From Geobacter sp. UBA698 (lineage in GTDB: Bacteria > Desulfobacterota > Desulfuromonadia > Geobacterales > Pseudopelobacteraceae): a DNA stretch of 64,000 nucleotides. Below the pieces are notes generated by a model that had not been told where the DNA came from, searched no databases, and worked only from the letters and a program-made list of their open reading frames with translations. This document shows, one piece after another, positions 1 through 8,978 of this stretch. The position numbers and the translations under genes are program-made. Each line of letters opens with the position of its first letter. The stretch's first letter is position 1. Location of the stretch: NCBI GenBank assembly GCA_002298925.1, contig DBMM01000112.1:3086-67085 (forward strand), in the 5' to 3' direction.

Positions 1-469
1 CAACCTCGGCAACAGGCCGGCACGTTATGAAACGGCCAGGTATGAGCCGGTTTACGCACCCGCCCCTGCACCCGCCGTGCTGATCGAGGAGCCGCCGGAG
101 TTTATAGCGCCACCGAGGCTCGGGATGTATGTGGCGGTTGGCGTTCCCTATGACATGTTCTATGTTTCCGGGCGCTATTTTCTTTACCGTGACAATATGT
201 GGTACAGTTCCCCCTACTATAATGGCCCGTGGGTGACGACCCAGTACCGGACGCTCCCGTGGGGACTCCGCAGGTATTCTTTCGAGAAGATCCGTTATTA
301 TCGTGATGAGGAGTACCGCCGCCACTGTGATGACGACAGCTGGCACCGGGAAAGGCGATTCCGCCCCGAATGGCGGGAGCATCGCAGGGAAGAGCAGGGC
401 CGCTGGAAAGAGGCAAAACGGTGGGAGAAAGAGCACCGCCGGCATGACCACAAATGGGATGACGATTAG
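1..469 (+). CDS. Hypothetical protein, 5' end cut by window edge
   Basis: The frame is open from base 2 to the stop at 467-469, so the true start lies left of the window; the GTG at 77 is probably internal. The visible part is a Pro/Ala-rich stretch, then an aromatic-rich segment (YFLYRDNMWYSS, NGPWV), then a highly charged C-terminus full of Arg, Glu, His and Trp ending in DDD. It resembles secreted or envelope-associated Tyr/Trp-rich proteins, but I recognise no named family. A strong hairpin follows directly and ends the unit. Confidence 0.6.
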   Translation, partial: NLGNRPARYETARYEPVYAPAPAPAVLIEEPPEFIAPPRLGMYVAVGVPYDMFYVSGRYFLYRDNMWYSSPYYNGPWVTTQYRTLPWGLRRYSFEKIRYYRDEEYRRHCDDDSWHRERRFRPEWREHRREEQGRWKEAKRWEKEHRRHDHKWDDD

Positions 470-484
470 CACTCTTCCTGACGC

Positions 485-515
485 AAAGCGGGGCAGAATC
501 AATCTGCCCCGCTTT
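485..515 (+). terminator. Rho-independent terminator
   Basis: A perfect 12-bp stem (485-496 with 504-515, core GCGGGGCAG/CTGCCCCGC) with a 7-nt loop lies 16 bases after the stop of the first gene. The T-tract after it is weak; the A-rich 5' flank could help it work in both directions. Confidence 0.75.
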
Positions 516-627
516 GTCATTATTCCCCCACCCCACCCCATTGCCCTCCTGTCACCTGAGCCACCTCAACGCAAGCTAACATCTTTAAATTACAGCAAAG
601 ATGCCTGTTGAGACAGGTATTTTATGG

Positions 628-633
628 TATAGT
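628..633 (+). promoter_or_regulatory. Possible extended -10 element (TGGTATAGT)
   Basis: TATAGT at 628-633, preceded by TGG, makes an extended -10. Transcription would begin near 640, almost at the ATG at 643, and no ribosome binding site is visible before that ATG. A leaderless message is therefore possible. A small inverted repeat (CCTGT/ACAGG) lies just upstream near 604-617. Confidence 0.35.
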
Positions 634-642
634 TGAAGCGTC

Positions 643-2706
643 ATGAAGACGCTTCTTATTCAAATCAGCTTAATTGCTTCGCTGGTTGTCCTTCTCACGT
701 CTTGCTCGGCCCGTGGTGAGGTCAGGCTGCTCCGACAGGAACTTACCCTCAGTCTCGATCCGGAGCGGCATCTCGTTGCAGGCAAAAGTACTCTGGTGTT
801 TGGCCCCGGATCAGGCAACTCTGCTGCATTTGCTCTCAATGGGAAGGCGACAGTTGAACAGGTGTCTGTCAACGGACAGGAGAGCGCCTACCGCCGCACT
901 GCGGAGGGGCTGGTGGTGGAGCTGCCGGGGAAGGCTGGGTCGCCGGTGACGGTTTCGATCCAATACCGCTGCACCTTTAACGATCCGACTCCGGAACGGA
1001 CGATCACCACCGAGGACCCCACCTACGGAGTGAGCGGCGCCATCACCGCCGATGGGACCTATCTCGGCAGCGATGCAGGCTGGTACCCGACCTCTATCAC
1101 TCAGCCGGAGAAGAGGGGCGTGACTGTGACCGCCCCCGCCGGCACCGAGGCGATCACTGCCGGCCGCCGGCTCTTCCGCAGGACCGAGGCGGGAGTGACC
1201 ACCTCGGCCTGGGAGGAGGAGCATCCGGTCGAACGGCTCTCCCTTTCGGCCGGACCATACGTTGTTCAAGAGAAGATTTTCGCCGGCATCCCCCTCTACA
1301 CCTATTTTTATCCTGAGAACGCCTCTCTGGCCGATCGGTACCTGGATGCGTCGGCCGAATACATACGCTTCTATGCCGAGAAATTCGGTCCCTACCTCTT
1401 CGAGAAGTTCGCCGTGGTGGAAAACTTCTTCCCCACCGGCTATGGTTTTCCCTCCTACACCCTCATCGGCGGCAGTGTCATTCGGCTACCCTTCATCCTT
1501 ACCACGAGCCTTCCCCACGAGATCGCCCATTGCTGGTGGGGGAACGGGGTCCTGGTGGATTCCCGCGGCGGAAACTGGTCCGAGGGGCTTGCAACCTACG
1601 TGGCTGACCACCTGATGGAGGAGCGGAAGTCTTCCCGGAATGGGCGCGACTACCGCTTCCGCATCCTGGCCGACTACGCCTCGCTGGTGGGGCCTGGGGA
1701 CGAGTTCCCCCTGCGGCAGTTTCTCGGCAGGGTCGATTCGCCCTCACGGGCCATCGGCTACGGCAAGGCCGCCATGCTCTTTCACATGGTCCGAAAGCGG
1801 ATCGGTGACGAGGCATTCTTCGGCGCGCTGCGGGAGATTGCCCGGGAAAAACGGTATGCTGCCGTTTCATGGGAAGACTTTGCCCGGGCCTTTTGCAAGC
1901 GGTCGGGGAGTGATATCTCTCCGTTCATGGCTCCCTGGCTCGATCTGGCCGGTGGCCCGCGCCTTGCCCTTGCCGGCGTGACCAGGAATGAGGAGGGGTC
2001 GGGGGGGTGGCGCGTGACGGGAAAGGTCAGGAAGGAGGGCGCCTATCCCCTCGTGGTGACTGTCAGGATCGAGGCAAGAGGGAAGGCCTACGATCGGACC
2101 TTTGACCTTTCCGGGGATGAGACAGAATTCTCGATCAAATTGTCGGCGCCACCCTCGCGGGTTCTCCTGGACCCCGAGATCGATCTTTTCCGGATCCTGT
2201 CGCAGGCTGAACTTCCCGCCACAGTGAACCGGATAAAGGGAAGCCGCGCCCTGACGCTGGTCACGGGACGCAACTGTGCGGCCGATACGGAGACACTGCG
2301 GCTCCTGCTCCGATCCCTCGGTCAGGGTGAAACGATGATCGTGCCCGAGAAGGATGCCTCGACAGATTCCCTGGCGGGGCGTGATCTGCTTGTTTGCGGT
2401 GTTCCGGAGCGGACTGAGCTTCTGCCGGTTCTGCCGCCGGGGAGTGCTGTGGCGTCATCGGATTTTACGGTTGGTGGCGAAAGATTCGGGAGCGAAGGGG
2501 ACAGTCTTTTTATGGTCGGAAGCCGGCAAGGTGAACCCTCGCGGGTGGCGGGGCTGTTTCTTCCCCTCTCGACTGGGGCAGCCCGGGCGTGCGTCCTGAA
2601 AATCACCCACTACGGGCGATTCGGTCTGCTTGTCTTCTCGAAAGGCGATAACCGGAAGAAGGAAATTGTTGTTCCCGACGAGGGAAAAAGTGTGGTTGCA
2701 TTCTGA
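643..2706 (+). CDS. M1-like zinc metallopeptidase lipoprotein
   Basis: A 687-residue protein with an N-terminal signal and lipobox (LLTSC), so likely a lipoprotein. The zinc motif HEIAH is at about residues 292-296 and the third ligand Glu is in NWSEG at about 314, which is the gluzincin/M1 aminopeptidase pattern. The spacing HExxH-X17-E is one shorter than the usual X18, and no classical GAMEN motif is seen (GGSVI occupies that region), so the specificity may differ from standard aminopeptidases. After the catalytic region come roughly 250 residues of C-terminal domain. The ChaN-like gene follows 19 bases downstream and is probably cotranscribed. No SD precedes the ATG. Confidence 0.8.
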   Translation: MKTLLIQISLIASLVVLLTSCSARGEVRLLRQELTLSLDPERHLVAGKSTLVFGPGSGNSAAFALNGKATVEQVSVNGQESAYRRTAEGLVVELPGKAGSPVTVSIQYRCTFNDPTPERTITTEDPTYGVSGAITADGTYLGSDAGWYPTSITQPEKRGVTVTAPAGTEAITAGRRLFRRTEAGVTTSAWEEEHPVERLSLSAGPYVVQEKIFAGIPLYTYFYPENASLADRYLDASAEYIRFYAEKFGPYLFEKFAVVENFFPTGYGFPSYTLIGGSVIRLPFILTTSLPHEIAHCWWGNGVLVDSRGGNWSEGLATYVADHLMEERKSSRNGRDYRFRILADYASLVGPGDEFPLRQFLGRVDSPSRAIGYGKAAMLFHMVRKRIGDEAFFGALREIAREKRYAAVSWEDFARAFCKRSGSDISPFMAPWLDLAGGPRLALAGVTRNEEGSGGWRVTGKVRKEGAYPLVVTVRIEARGKAYDRTFDLSGDETEFSIKLSAPPSRVLLDPEIDLFRILSQAELPATVNRIKGSRALTLVTGRNCAADTETLRLLLRSLGQGETMIVPEKDASTDSLAGRDLLVCGVPERTELLPVLPPGSAVASSDFTVGGERFGSEGDSLFMVGSRQGEPSRVAGLFLPLSTGAARACVLKITHYGRFGLLVFSKGDNRKKEIVVPDEGKSVVAF

Positions 2707-2725
2707 GAGATGTGATGAGGGTACC

Positions 2726-3577
2726 ATGGAAAGGTTCCGCAGAATTGCGACTCTGATGTTGGCCCTGGCGGTGGTTGCCGCAGTTGCTGGGACCTCATTC
2801 GGTCACGATCTGATTGTGAGGGTCAAGGACAGGAAAGAGGTCACCTTCAAGGAGATGGTCAAGGATCTGAAGGGTGCGAAGGTTATCTATGTGGGGGAAA
2901 CCCATGACAACCAGGATCACCATGACCTGCAACTGAGGATCATACAAGTGCTCTACAGGGCGCGCATGCCGATTGCCATCGGCATGGAGATGTTTACTTC
3001 GGCCAGCCAGAAGGAGCTGGACCGCTGGACTGCCGGAACCCTGTCAAAACAAAGACTCCGTGAGGTCTATATGCAGGATTGGTCAGCATCGTGGCCACTC
3101 TACCGCAATATCCTGCTTTTTGCCCGCAAGAAGCGGATTCCGGTCATCGGTCTCAGCGTGCCGCGGGAGATTACCCGGAAAGTGGCCCGCGAAGGATTCG
3201 ACACGCTGTCGAAGAAAGAACGGCTCAGGCTTCCCCCCAGCATCACCTGCGACGTTGATGATTCATACATGGCGCTGATCCGTCGATCCTACACGGATCA
3301 TGACACCAATGATGCCAAGACCTTCAAGTACTTCTGCGAGGCCCAGATGCTCTGGAACAAGACCATGGCCTATACAATGCTTGAGTACATGAAAAAGAAC
3401 CCGAAGCGAACCGTCGTGGTGATAACCGGCAGCGGCCATGCCGTCCGCGGTGGCATGCCGATACAGGTCAGCAACCAGAATCCCGCGCTAACCAGTCGCG
3501 TGCTGCTTCCCGACCCGATAATCCCGACACCACAGCTTACCGCGAAGGATGCGGATTATCTGTGGCTATCGCACTGA
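2726..3577 (+). CDS. ChaN family lipoprotein-like protein
   Basis: A 283-residue protein with an N-terminal hydrophobic signal (ALAVVAAVAGTSFG). The GETHDNQDHHD motif near the start of the mature domain, the GMEMF segment and the late GSGHAVRGG motif are typical of the ChaN/DUF399 (Tiki-like) family, implicated in haem or iron uptake in some bacteria. The start is ATG 2726, where a GAGG precedes it; longer forms run back into the upstream peptidase gene. Its last 22 bases overlap the convergent histidine kinase gene. The pairing with an M1-like peptidase suggests a shared envelope role, which is inference. Confidence 0.8.
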   Translation: MERFRRIATLMLALAVVAAVAGTSFGHDLIVRVKDRKEVTFKEMVKDLKGAKVIYVGETHDNQDHHDLQLRIIQVLYRARMPIAIGMEMFTSASQKELDRWTAGTLSKQRLREVYMQDWSASWPLYRNILLFARKKRIPVIGLSVPREITRKVAREGFDTLSKKERLRLPPSITCDVDDSYMALIRRSYTDHDTNDAKTFKYFCEAQMLWNKTMAYTMLEYMKKNPKRTVVVITGSGHAVRGGMPIQVSNQNPALTSRVLLPDPIIPTPQLTAKDADYLWLSH

Positions 3578-5307
3578 CCCCCTAACCCATCACCAGCCAT
3601 AACAGAGCGGATCTTCTGGGAGAGATCATTCATACTGAAAGGTTTCTGGATGTAATTCACCCCTTTGTCCAGGATACCATGATGAACGATAACGTTGGAT
3701 GTGTAGCCTGACATGAATAGAACCCTGATCCCCGGTCGAATGACCGCTACTCTGTTTTGCAATTCGGTCCCCTTCATCCCCGCCATAACCACATCGGTAA
3801 GAAGAAGGTCTATCTTTTCATCCCGCCGTTCACAGAAAGCCAGAGCGGCGAAAGGTGTCTCGGCAACAACCACTCTGTAGCCGATAGTCTCCAGCATTGA
3901 AGTCGTCAATTCGCGCACCATGTCGTCGTCTTCCACCAGCAGAATCGTGCCGCTGCCCGAAGCCAACGCTGCTTCCGGAATCTTGCCACTGATCTCATCA
4001 TGGCCGACAGACCGGGGGAAATATATCCTGAACGTTGTGCCTTCCCACGGTTCGCTATCGACGTTAATGAATCCCTCATTCTGCTTGACGATTCCGTAGA
4101 CCGTGGCAAGCCCCAGACCGGTTCCTTTGCCGATTTCCTTGGTGGTAAAAAAGGGTTCGAAGATGTTCGCCATGGTTTCCTGGTCCATGCCGGTGCCGTT
4201 ATCGCTGACGGACAGCAGGACATAGTCGCCGGGAGAAAATCCGGGATGCGCACGGCAATAGGCTTCGTCAAAGCTTCTGTTTGCGGTTTCTATCGTCAAC
4301 TTGCCGCCGCCGGGCAAAGCGTCGCGGGCATTAACCGCCAGATTTATGATGATCTGGTCCAGCTGGGAGGGATCAATTCTAACATTCCAGAGACCGACTG
4401 TCGGACGGAAGCTTATATCAATGTCCTCACCGATCAACCTGGCCAGGGTTTGATTGGTGGTTACAAGCTGTTCGTTCAGATTCAGGAGGCGTGGGGCAAC
4501 AATCTGCTGCCTGGACAAGGCAAGCAGTTGCCGGGTCATATCCCGGGAGCGCAAGGCAGCCTTTTCGATTCCCAACAGATTCTTCGTTAACGGGCTGTCG
4601 CCTGGTACATATTTTTTCATCAATTCCGCGTAGCCGAGAATAACGGTAAGCATATTGTTGAAATCATGGGCCACGCCTCCGGCCAGCCGTCCGATGGCTT
4701 CCATCTTTTGACCCTGGTGCAGTTGAAGCTCCAGCTGGTGTTGCTGTTCCTCAGCCTGCTTCCGTGCAGCAATCTCCGTACGCAAGAGCGCATTCAATCC
4801 GGCAAGATCGTCACGTTCTTCCTCAGCCCGGTTTCGAGCTGCTATCTCCGTTCGCAGCTGGATCTCGGTCATCACCGCTGCGGCCAGGTCCTGGATGACG
4901 GCGACATCTTCTGCTCCCCACTGCCTCGGTTTATAATCGATGACACAGAATGAACCGAGGACGTAGCCGTCGGATGTGATCAGTGGAATGCCCAGATACG
5001 CAATTACATTCAGATCCCGAATCGCCAGGTTGTCCTTGACGAGCGGGTGCGTCCGGGCATCTTCGATGAGCAAAGGGTGACCGGCTACCCGGTTGTGCTG
5101 GCAGAAGGAATGGGACAGGGGCGTCTCGCGGATGGAACTCCATGGCTCAGGCAGACCGATGCAACTCTTGAAGAACTGGCGGTCAGCATCCACAAGCGAG
5201 ACCAGAGCGACCGGAGCGTTCACGAAGCGCGCTGCCAACCGAGAAAGTCGGTCAAAAGCCTCCTCGGTGGGCGTATCCAGCAGGGCTACGGCGTGTAATG
5301 CGGCCAA
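3556..5307 (-). CDS. GAF hybrid histidine kinase with receiver domain
   Basis: Domain order: GAF (about residues 5-150; LLDTPTEEAFDRL, LVDADRQFFKS), a coiled-coil linker with repeated LRTEIAAR, HisKA with GGVAHDFNN (phospho-His), HATPase (NLAVNARDALPGG, DNGTGM, GKGTGLGLA), then a C-terminal receiver with acidic residues in LVEDDD, phospho-Asp in LLLTDVVM and Lys in IQKPF. No membrane segment, so a cytosolic sensor. The coordinate given is a TTG start. However, an AGGAG (5360-5364) sits 7 bases before an in-frame ATA at 5350-5352, which would add 15 residues and match the N-terminal length of the related kinase at 28027-30003. It may therefore begin at ATA. A conserved promoter/leader element lies upstream. 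Confidence 0.88.
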   Translation of the reverse strand: MAALHAVALLDTPTEEAFDRLSRLAARFVNAPVALVSLVDADRQFFKSCIGLPEPWSSIRETPLSHSFCQHNRVAGHPLLIEDARTHPLVKDNLAIRDLNVIAYLGIPLITSDGYVLGSFCVIDYKPRQWGAEDVAVIQDLAAAVMTEIQLRTEIAARNRAEEERDDLAGLNALLRTEIAARKQAEEQQHQLELQLHQGQKMEAIGRLAGGVAHDFNNMLTVILGYAELMKKYVPGDSPLTKNLLGIEKAALRSRDMTRQLLALSRQQIVAPRLLNLNEQLVTTNQTLARLIGEDIDISFRPTVGLWNVRIDPSQLDQIIINLAVNARDALPGGGKLTIETANRSFDEAYCRAHPGFSPGDYVLLSVSDNGTGMDQETMANIFEPFFTTKEIGKGTGLGLATVYGIVKQNEGFINVDSEPWEGTTFRIYFPRSVGHDEISGKIPEAALASGSGTILLVEDDDMVRELTTSMLETIGYRVVVAETPFAALAFCERRDEKIDLLLTDVVMAGMKGTELQNRVAVIRPGIRVLFMSGYTSNVIVHHGILDKGVNYIQKPFSMNDLSQKIRSVMAGDGLGGQCDSHR

Positions 5308-5403
5308 CCGGGCGGGATCAGTAACATGGTTGGAAAGGTCATTGTCGTTTATGGCGGATCTCCTCTAAGCGATAAAGGACTGTGTACCGGCTAACACCCC
5401 CGC

Positions 5404-5610
5404 CGCTGAGCCATCCCCTTACTCAACAGCCACAACTCGAATCCCACCGCATAGCACCGTTATTATCGGAAACCTTATATAACTTTAAAAACCATTAATC
5501 CATTGTCAAGCCGCAGACAGCAAATATATTCAAGAACCCCGCTAAACCGTTCACATTTGTATTTGGTTAAGCGTCGGTTATACTGTTTTCAGGATATCGA
5601 CTCTGGAGAA
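5404..5610 (-). repeat. Dispersed promoter/leader element, copy 1
   Basis: About 190 bases resemble 35650-35845. On the minus strand both contain TTGACA (5504-5509), a 16-bp spacer and TAAAGT (5482-5487), followed by a conserved leader. The leader includes a short ATG frame in this copy (MRWDSSCGC) that reads RWVSRC in the other copy. The element's far end (TTATACTGTT) is also conserved. It lies in front of the hybrid kinase gene on the minus strand and also fills the gap before the carotenoid-oxygenase gene on the plus strand. Confidence 0.55.
5482..5509 (-). promoter_or_regulatory. Probable sigma-70 promoter for the GAF kinase
   Basis: Minus-strand -35 TTGACA (perfect) at 5504-5509 and -10 TAAAGT at 5482-5487 with a 16-bp spacer. 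The same arrangement recurs at 35724-35751. It would give a leader of roughly 120 bases before the kinase start. Confidence 0.55.
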
Positions 5611-5786
5611 AGAACTGGTGATATGAAGCCTCACGACACCAACCAAACGACGCCGAATCTGCCGCGTAAGCCCTTCCTGTGGCTGCCCCATAACAGCCGG
5701 AAGTTCGGGTTGCTTCCGGCCACCCTCCTATCTGGATGGTGGATGGTTGCTCTCAAGTGCGGCACGGCCGAATCCGTGACCTCCCC

Positions 5787-7316
5787 ATGCTAACCAGGAG
5801 AGAATTTCTTGCATGCGGCAGCATTTCGGCAATGGCCCTGCTGACCGGCTGTGCCGTCAGCCCTCCCCTGCCCAGCACCGTTTTTGCGGACTTTGGCGGT
5901 CCTGACCAGCCCTATCTAGGGCTGGCCACCTCCCTGCACCACGAATATGACTATGAAACGGAAGTGACCGGAACGATTCCGTCCGGGCTGCGCGGGATAC
6001 TCTACCGCAACGGCCCGGGTCTCTTCGATCGGGGTGGGCTGCGCAAGCGGAGCCTGCTGGACGGGGATGGCCTGATCCAACGCTTCCACTTCCATGACGG
6101 AGGTGTCCGTTACCGTAACCGCTTCGTACAAACCCCCAAATTCCGCGAGGAAGCGGCGGCAGACCGTTATCTCTTCCCCACCTGGAGTACCCTGGCCCCC
6201 GGCGGCCTGTGGAATAACTTCCTGGGACCGAGCCGCATCCGCAGTCAGGCCGGGGTTACGGTCTTTCCATGGCAGGGACGGCTGTACGCCTTCGATGAAT
6301 CTTCCCTGCCGTTTGAGCTGGATCCCACCACCCTGGAGACGATCGGCGAGTCCCGACTGGGTGTGCCGGCGGAGATCCCGTTGGTCTTTGCCGCCCACAG
6401 CAAGTTCGATCCCCGCACCGGCGAATGGCTCCACTTCGGCATCGAATACGGACGACATGCTTATCTGCATCTAAACTGCTTCGCTGCCAACGGTACGTTG
6501 ACCCGCCACCGGGTCATCGAAATCCCCCGCTATGTCTATATGCACGATTGGTTTGTCAGCAGCAGACATCTGATCGTCAGCCTACACCCCCTGGAGGTGG
6601 AAATCTGGGAACCACTGCTGGGCATCCGCAGCATCCTTGACGCCTTGCGCTGGCGCGGAGATCAGGGTAACCTGCTCCTGATCATGCCACGGGATCTGGT
6701 CGGTGAACCGATCATATTGACCAGCGAAGCTTCCTTCATGTGGCATTCGGTCAATGCTTTCGAACAGGAGGGAAAGCTGATTGCGGACTTCGTCGGGTAT
6801 GCTAATCCGGATCATCTGGTGGGTTCGGCTTCCACTGTCATTGCCGTCATGAGCGGAAAACAAGGGGTCTTCCGTTCCCCTGGCCAACTTTGTCGCTACC
6901 GGATCGATCTGGGGCGAAAAAGGGTGGCGAGGGAACTACTGGCCAATGGCAGCTTTGAGTGGCCGCGTATCGACGAGCGGCAGCGCTGTCAGCCACATCG
7001 TTTTGTGTATCTCTGTGCGGCCGATCCGGGCCAGTTTTTCTGGTCGGCAGTCGAGCGGCACGATCTTGGGACCGGAGAACGCAGCCGCTATGATTTCGGT
7101 GCCGGCAGTTACTGCACTGAGCCGGTCTTTGTCCCGCGAAACGGCTCGGCAAAGGAATGGCAAGGCTGGGTGCTGACCGAGGTCTACGACAGCCGCACCA
7201 GAAAAAGTCTGCTGGCTGTACTGGACAGCGAGCATTTGGCGGACGGACCGCTGGCACAGGTACTGTTACGGCACCACGTACCGTTCAGCTATCACGGCTG
7301 GTGGCTGCAGAGCTGA
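5787..7316 (+). CDS. Carotenoid oxygenase (RPE65/CCD) family protein, exported
   Basis: A 509-residue protein. The N-terminus TRREFLAC followed by a hydrophobic run and LLTGC suggests a Tat signal with a lipobox. The rest matches the carotenoid cleavage dioxygenase family: RNGPG, LLDGDG, and the iron-binding His candidates in AAHSK, MHDW, WHSVN and the final YHGWW. Such enzymes cleave polyene or phenylpropanoid double bonds using Fe(II) and O2, which is unusual for a largely anaerobic lineage. The start is ATG 5787, just before the Tat motif. A 56-residue upstream frame starting at 5623 overlaps the first bases and is probably not a gene. Confidence 0.85.
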   Translation: MLTRREFLACGSISAMALLTGCAVSPPLPSTVFADFGGPDQPYLGLATSLHHEYDYETEVTGTIPSGLRGILYRNGPGLFDRGGLRKRSLLDGDGLIQRFHFHDGGVRYRNRFVQTPKFREEAAADRYLFPTWSTLAPGGLWNNFLGPSRIRSQAGVTVFPWQGRLYAFDESSLPFELDPTTLETIGESRLGVPAEIPLVFAAHSKFDPRTGEWLHFGIEYGRHAYLHLNCFAANGTLTRHRVIEIPRYVYMHDWFVSSRHLIVSLHPLEVEIWEPLLGIRSILDALRWRGDQGNLLLIMPRDLVGEPIILTSEASFMWHSVNAFEQEGKLIADFVGYANPDHLVGSASTVIAVMSGKQGVFRSPGQLCRYRIDLGRKRVARELLANGSFEWPRIDERQRCQPHRFVYLCAADPGQFFWSAVERHDLGTGERSRYDFGAGSYCTEPVFVPRNGSAKEWQGWVLTEVYDSRTRKSLLAVLDSEHLADGPLAQVLLRHHVPFSYHGWWLQS

Positions 7317-7396
7317 AGGCATCACGCCGGATTAACCTTTAAGAATAACATTGCATGCTCATGTTCGCTCTTGCAGAAATTTACCCTGTTCGTAGA

Positions 7397-8743
7397 TCAA
7401 CCTTCCGGTGTTTTGCGGATGAGCCCCTCCCGCATGAGGAGCTGCACTGTTTCCCTGGCCTCCCTTATTCTCTGTGAGGCCTCCGTGTAAAGCGTATCCC
7501 TGTCCTTCGACAGCCTGGCGATCCCTTGTTCCTGGGCCTTCATGGCCGTTGCTGCCGCCAGGCACGGATAGACCTCCCACTCGTCCATTCTCGGCAGGAT
7601 ATCATCCTCGTGAATGCCCCGCGCTGCCGCGAATCTGGCCAGTTCGGTGGCGGCAGCGATGGTCATTTCGTCGGTGACCGTACGGGCCCGCACATCGAGG
7701 ACGCCGCGGAAGATCCCCGGAAAAACGAGGGAGTTGTTCACCTGGTTGGGAAAGTCGGACCTCCCCGTGGCGACGATCGCGGCCCCAGCCTCCTTGGCAA
7801 GCCACGGCCAGATCTCGGGAACGGGATTGGCGCACGTGAACAGAACTGCCTTCGCGGCCATGCGCTGTATCCACTCAGGTTTGATAATGCCGGGACCGGC
7901 GTGAGAGAAGGCAAGGCAAACGTCGGCACCTTCCATCGCCTCGGCAATGCCGCCCGTCACCCTCCCGCTATTGCTTTCCCGGCAGACCATCCATTTTTCC
8001 GCGAACTCCACCTGCCGCTCCTCGATGTCGTGACGGTGCAGGCCCAAAACCCCCGTGCTGTCGCAGGCCACGATCCCCGCCGGGTCAACTCCGGCAGCCT
8101 TGAGGAGCCGATACGTGGAAAAGTTGGCCGCCCCTATGCCGATCATGGCAATCCTGACCTTGCGCAGATCCTTGCCGACCAGCGTAAGCGCGTTGATAAG
8201 ACCGGCCAGCACAGCTGTGGCAGATCCCTGTTGATCGTCGTGCCAGACCGGGATCCCCATCTCCGCCCGCAGCCTGTCGAGGATGCGGAAACACTTGGGC
8301 TGGGAGATATCCTCCAGGTTGATGCCGCCAAAGGAGGGCTCCAGGATCTTCACCGTCCGGATGATCTCTTCCGGGTCCTCGGTCCGCAGGCAGATGGGGA
8401 CCGCATCAACGCCGCCGAGATACTTGAAGAGAAGCGCCTTTCCCTCCATGACCGGCAAGCCGGCCTCCGGCCCGATTCTGCCGAGTCCGAGGACCCTCGT
8501 CCCGTCGGACACGACGGCGATGCTGTTCCCCTTGTTGGTGTAGTCGTAGACCAATTCCGGCTCGCGGAATATCGCCTTGCACGGCGCGGCAACCCCCGGC
8601 GTGTACCAGATGGCGAAATCACTGAGGTCCCGGATGGCGCACTTGGACGTCACCTGTATCTTCCCACGGTAGAAGGGGTGGAGCCGCAGCGCGTCTTGGG
8701 CCGGTTTCTCCGCCTTGGCCAGCAGTTCTTCTTTAGTCGACAT
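7397..8743 (-). CDS. Malic enzyme (malate dehydrogenase, decarboxylating)
   Basis: A 448-residue protein with the malic enzyme signature: YTPGVAAPC, the SDGTRVLGLGRIG segment, VWHDDQQGSATA, and a Rossmann motif IGIGAAN. It converts malate to pyruvate and CO2 with reduction of NAD(P). The length fits the short bacterial form without the PTA domain. The start is chosen at ATG 8743 because a GGAGG lies just before it; that GGAGG would fall inside the coding region if the ATG at 8755 were used. It stands alone, convergent with the carotenoid-oxygenase gene. Confidence 0.92.
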   Translation of the reverse strand: MSTKEELLAKAEKPAQDALRLHPFYRGKIQVTSKCAIRDLSDFAIWYTPGVAAPCKAIFREPELVYDYTNKGNSIAVVSDGTRVLGLGRIGPEAGLPVMEGKALLFKYLGGVDAVPICLRTEDPEEIIRTVKILEPSFGGINLEDISQPKCFRILDRLRAEMGIPVWHDDQQGSATAVLAGLINALTLVGKDLRKVRIAMIGIGAANFSTYRLLKAAGVDPAGIVACDSTGVLGLHRHDIEERQVEFAEKWMVCRESNSGRVTGGIAEAMEGADVCLAFSHAGPGIIKPEWIQRMAAKAVLFTCANPVPEIWPWLAKEAGAAIVATGRSDFPNQVNNSLVFPGIFRGVLDVRARTVTDEMTIAAATELARFAAARGIHEDDILPRMDEWEVYPCLAAATAMKAQEQGIARLSKDRDTLYTEASQRIREARETVQLLMREGLIRKTPEG

Positions 8744-8978
8744 GTTATCCTCCATCTGCAGCCGTTTTGTTCCGGCCTACCGCTCAGGTATTTCACTGGC
8801 CGGGCAATGCCCCTCGCCGCTCTCAGGGTCGATCTACAACTCTTCCCCGCGCACCTCGCACATCTCCGTGGGGACCACTCCCCTTCTCCACTTCCGGTAC
8901 ATTTCACCGAACCGCTGAAATACTCACATCTTCGCGCCCTCCTTGTCCTGGCGGTTAACCTCGTAAGACACGATTTCT

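Noticed and set aside
5430..5460. tRNA-like TpsiC stretch (CTCGAATCCCACCG)
   Set aside because: Only the T-arm-like words are present; no acceptor, D or anticodon arms can be drawn around them, and the homologous copy at 35.7 kb diverges at the key bases.
5623..5793. 56-residue plus-strand frame before the carotenoid-oxygenase gene
   Set aside because: No well-spaced ribosome site, no domain, and it overlaps the start of the real gene; it lies at the end of the repeated leader element.
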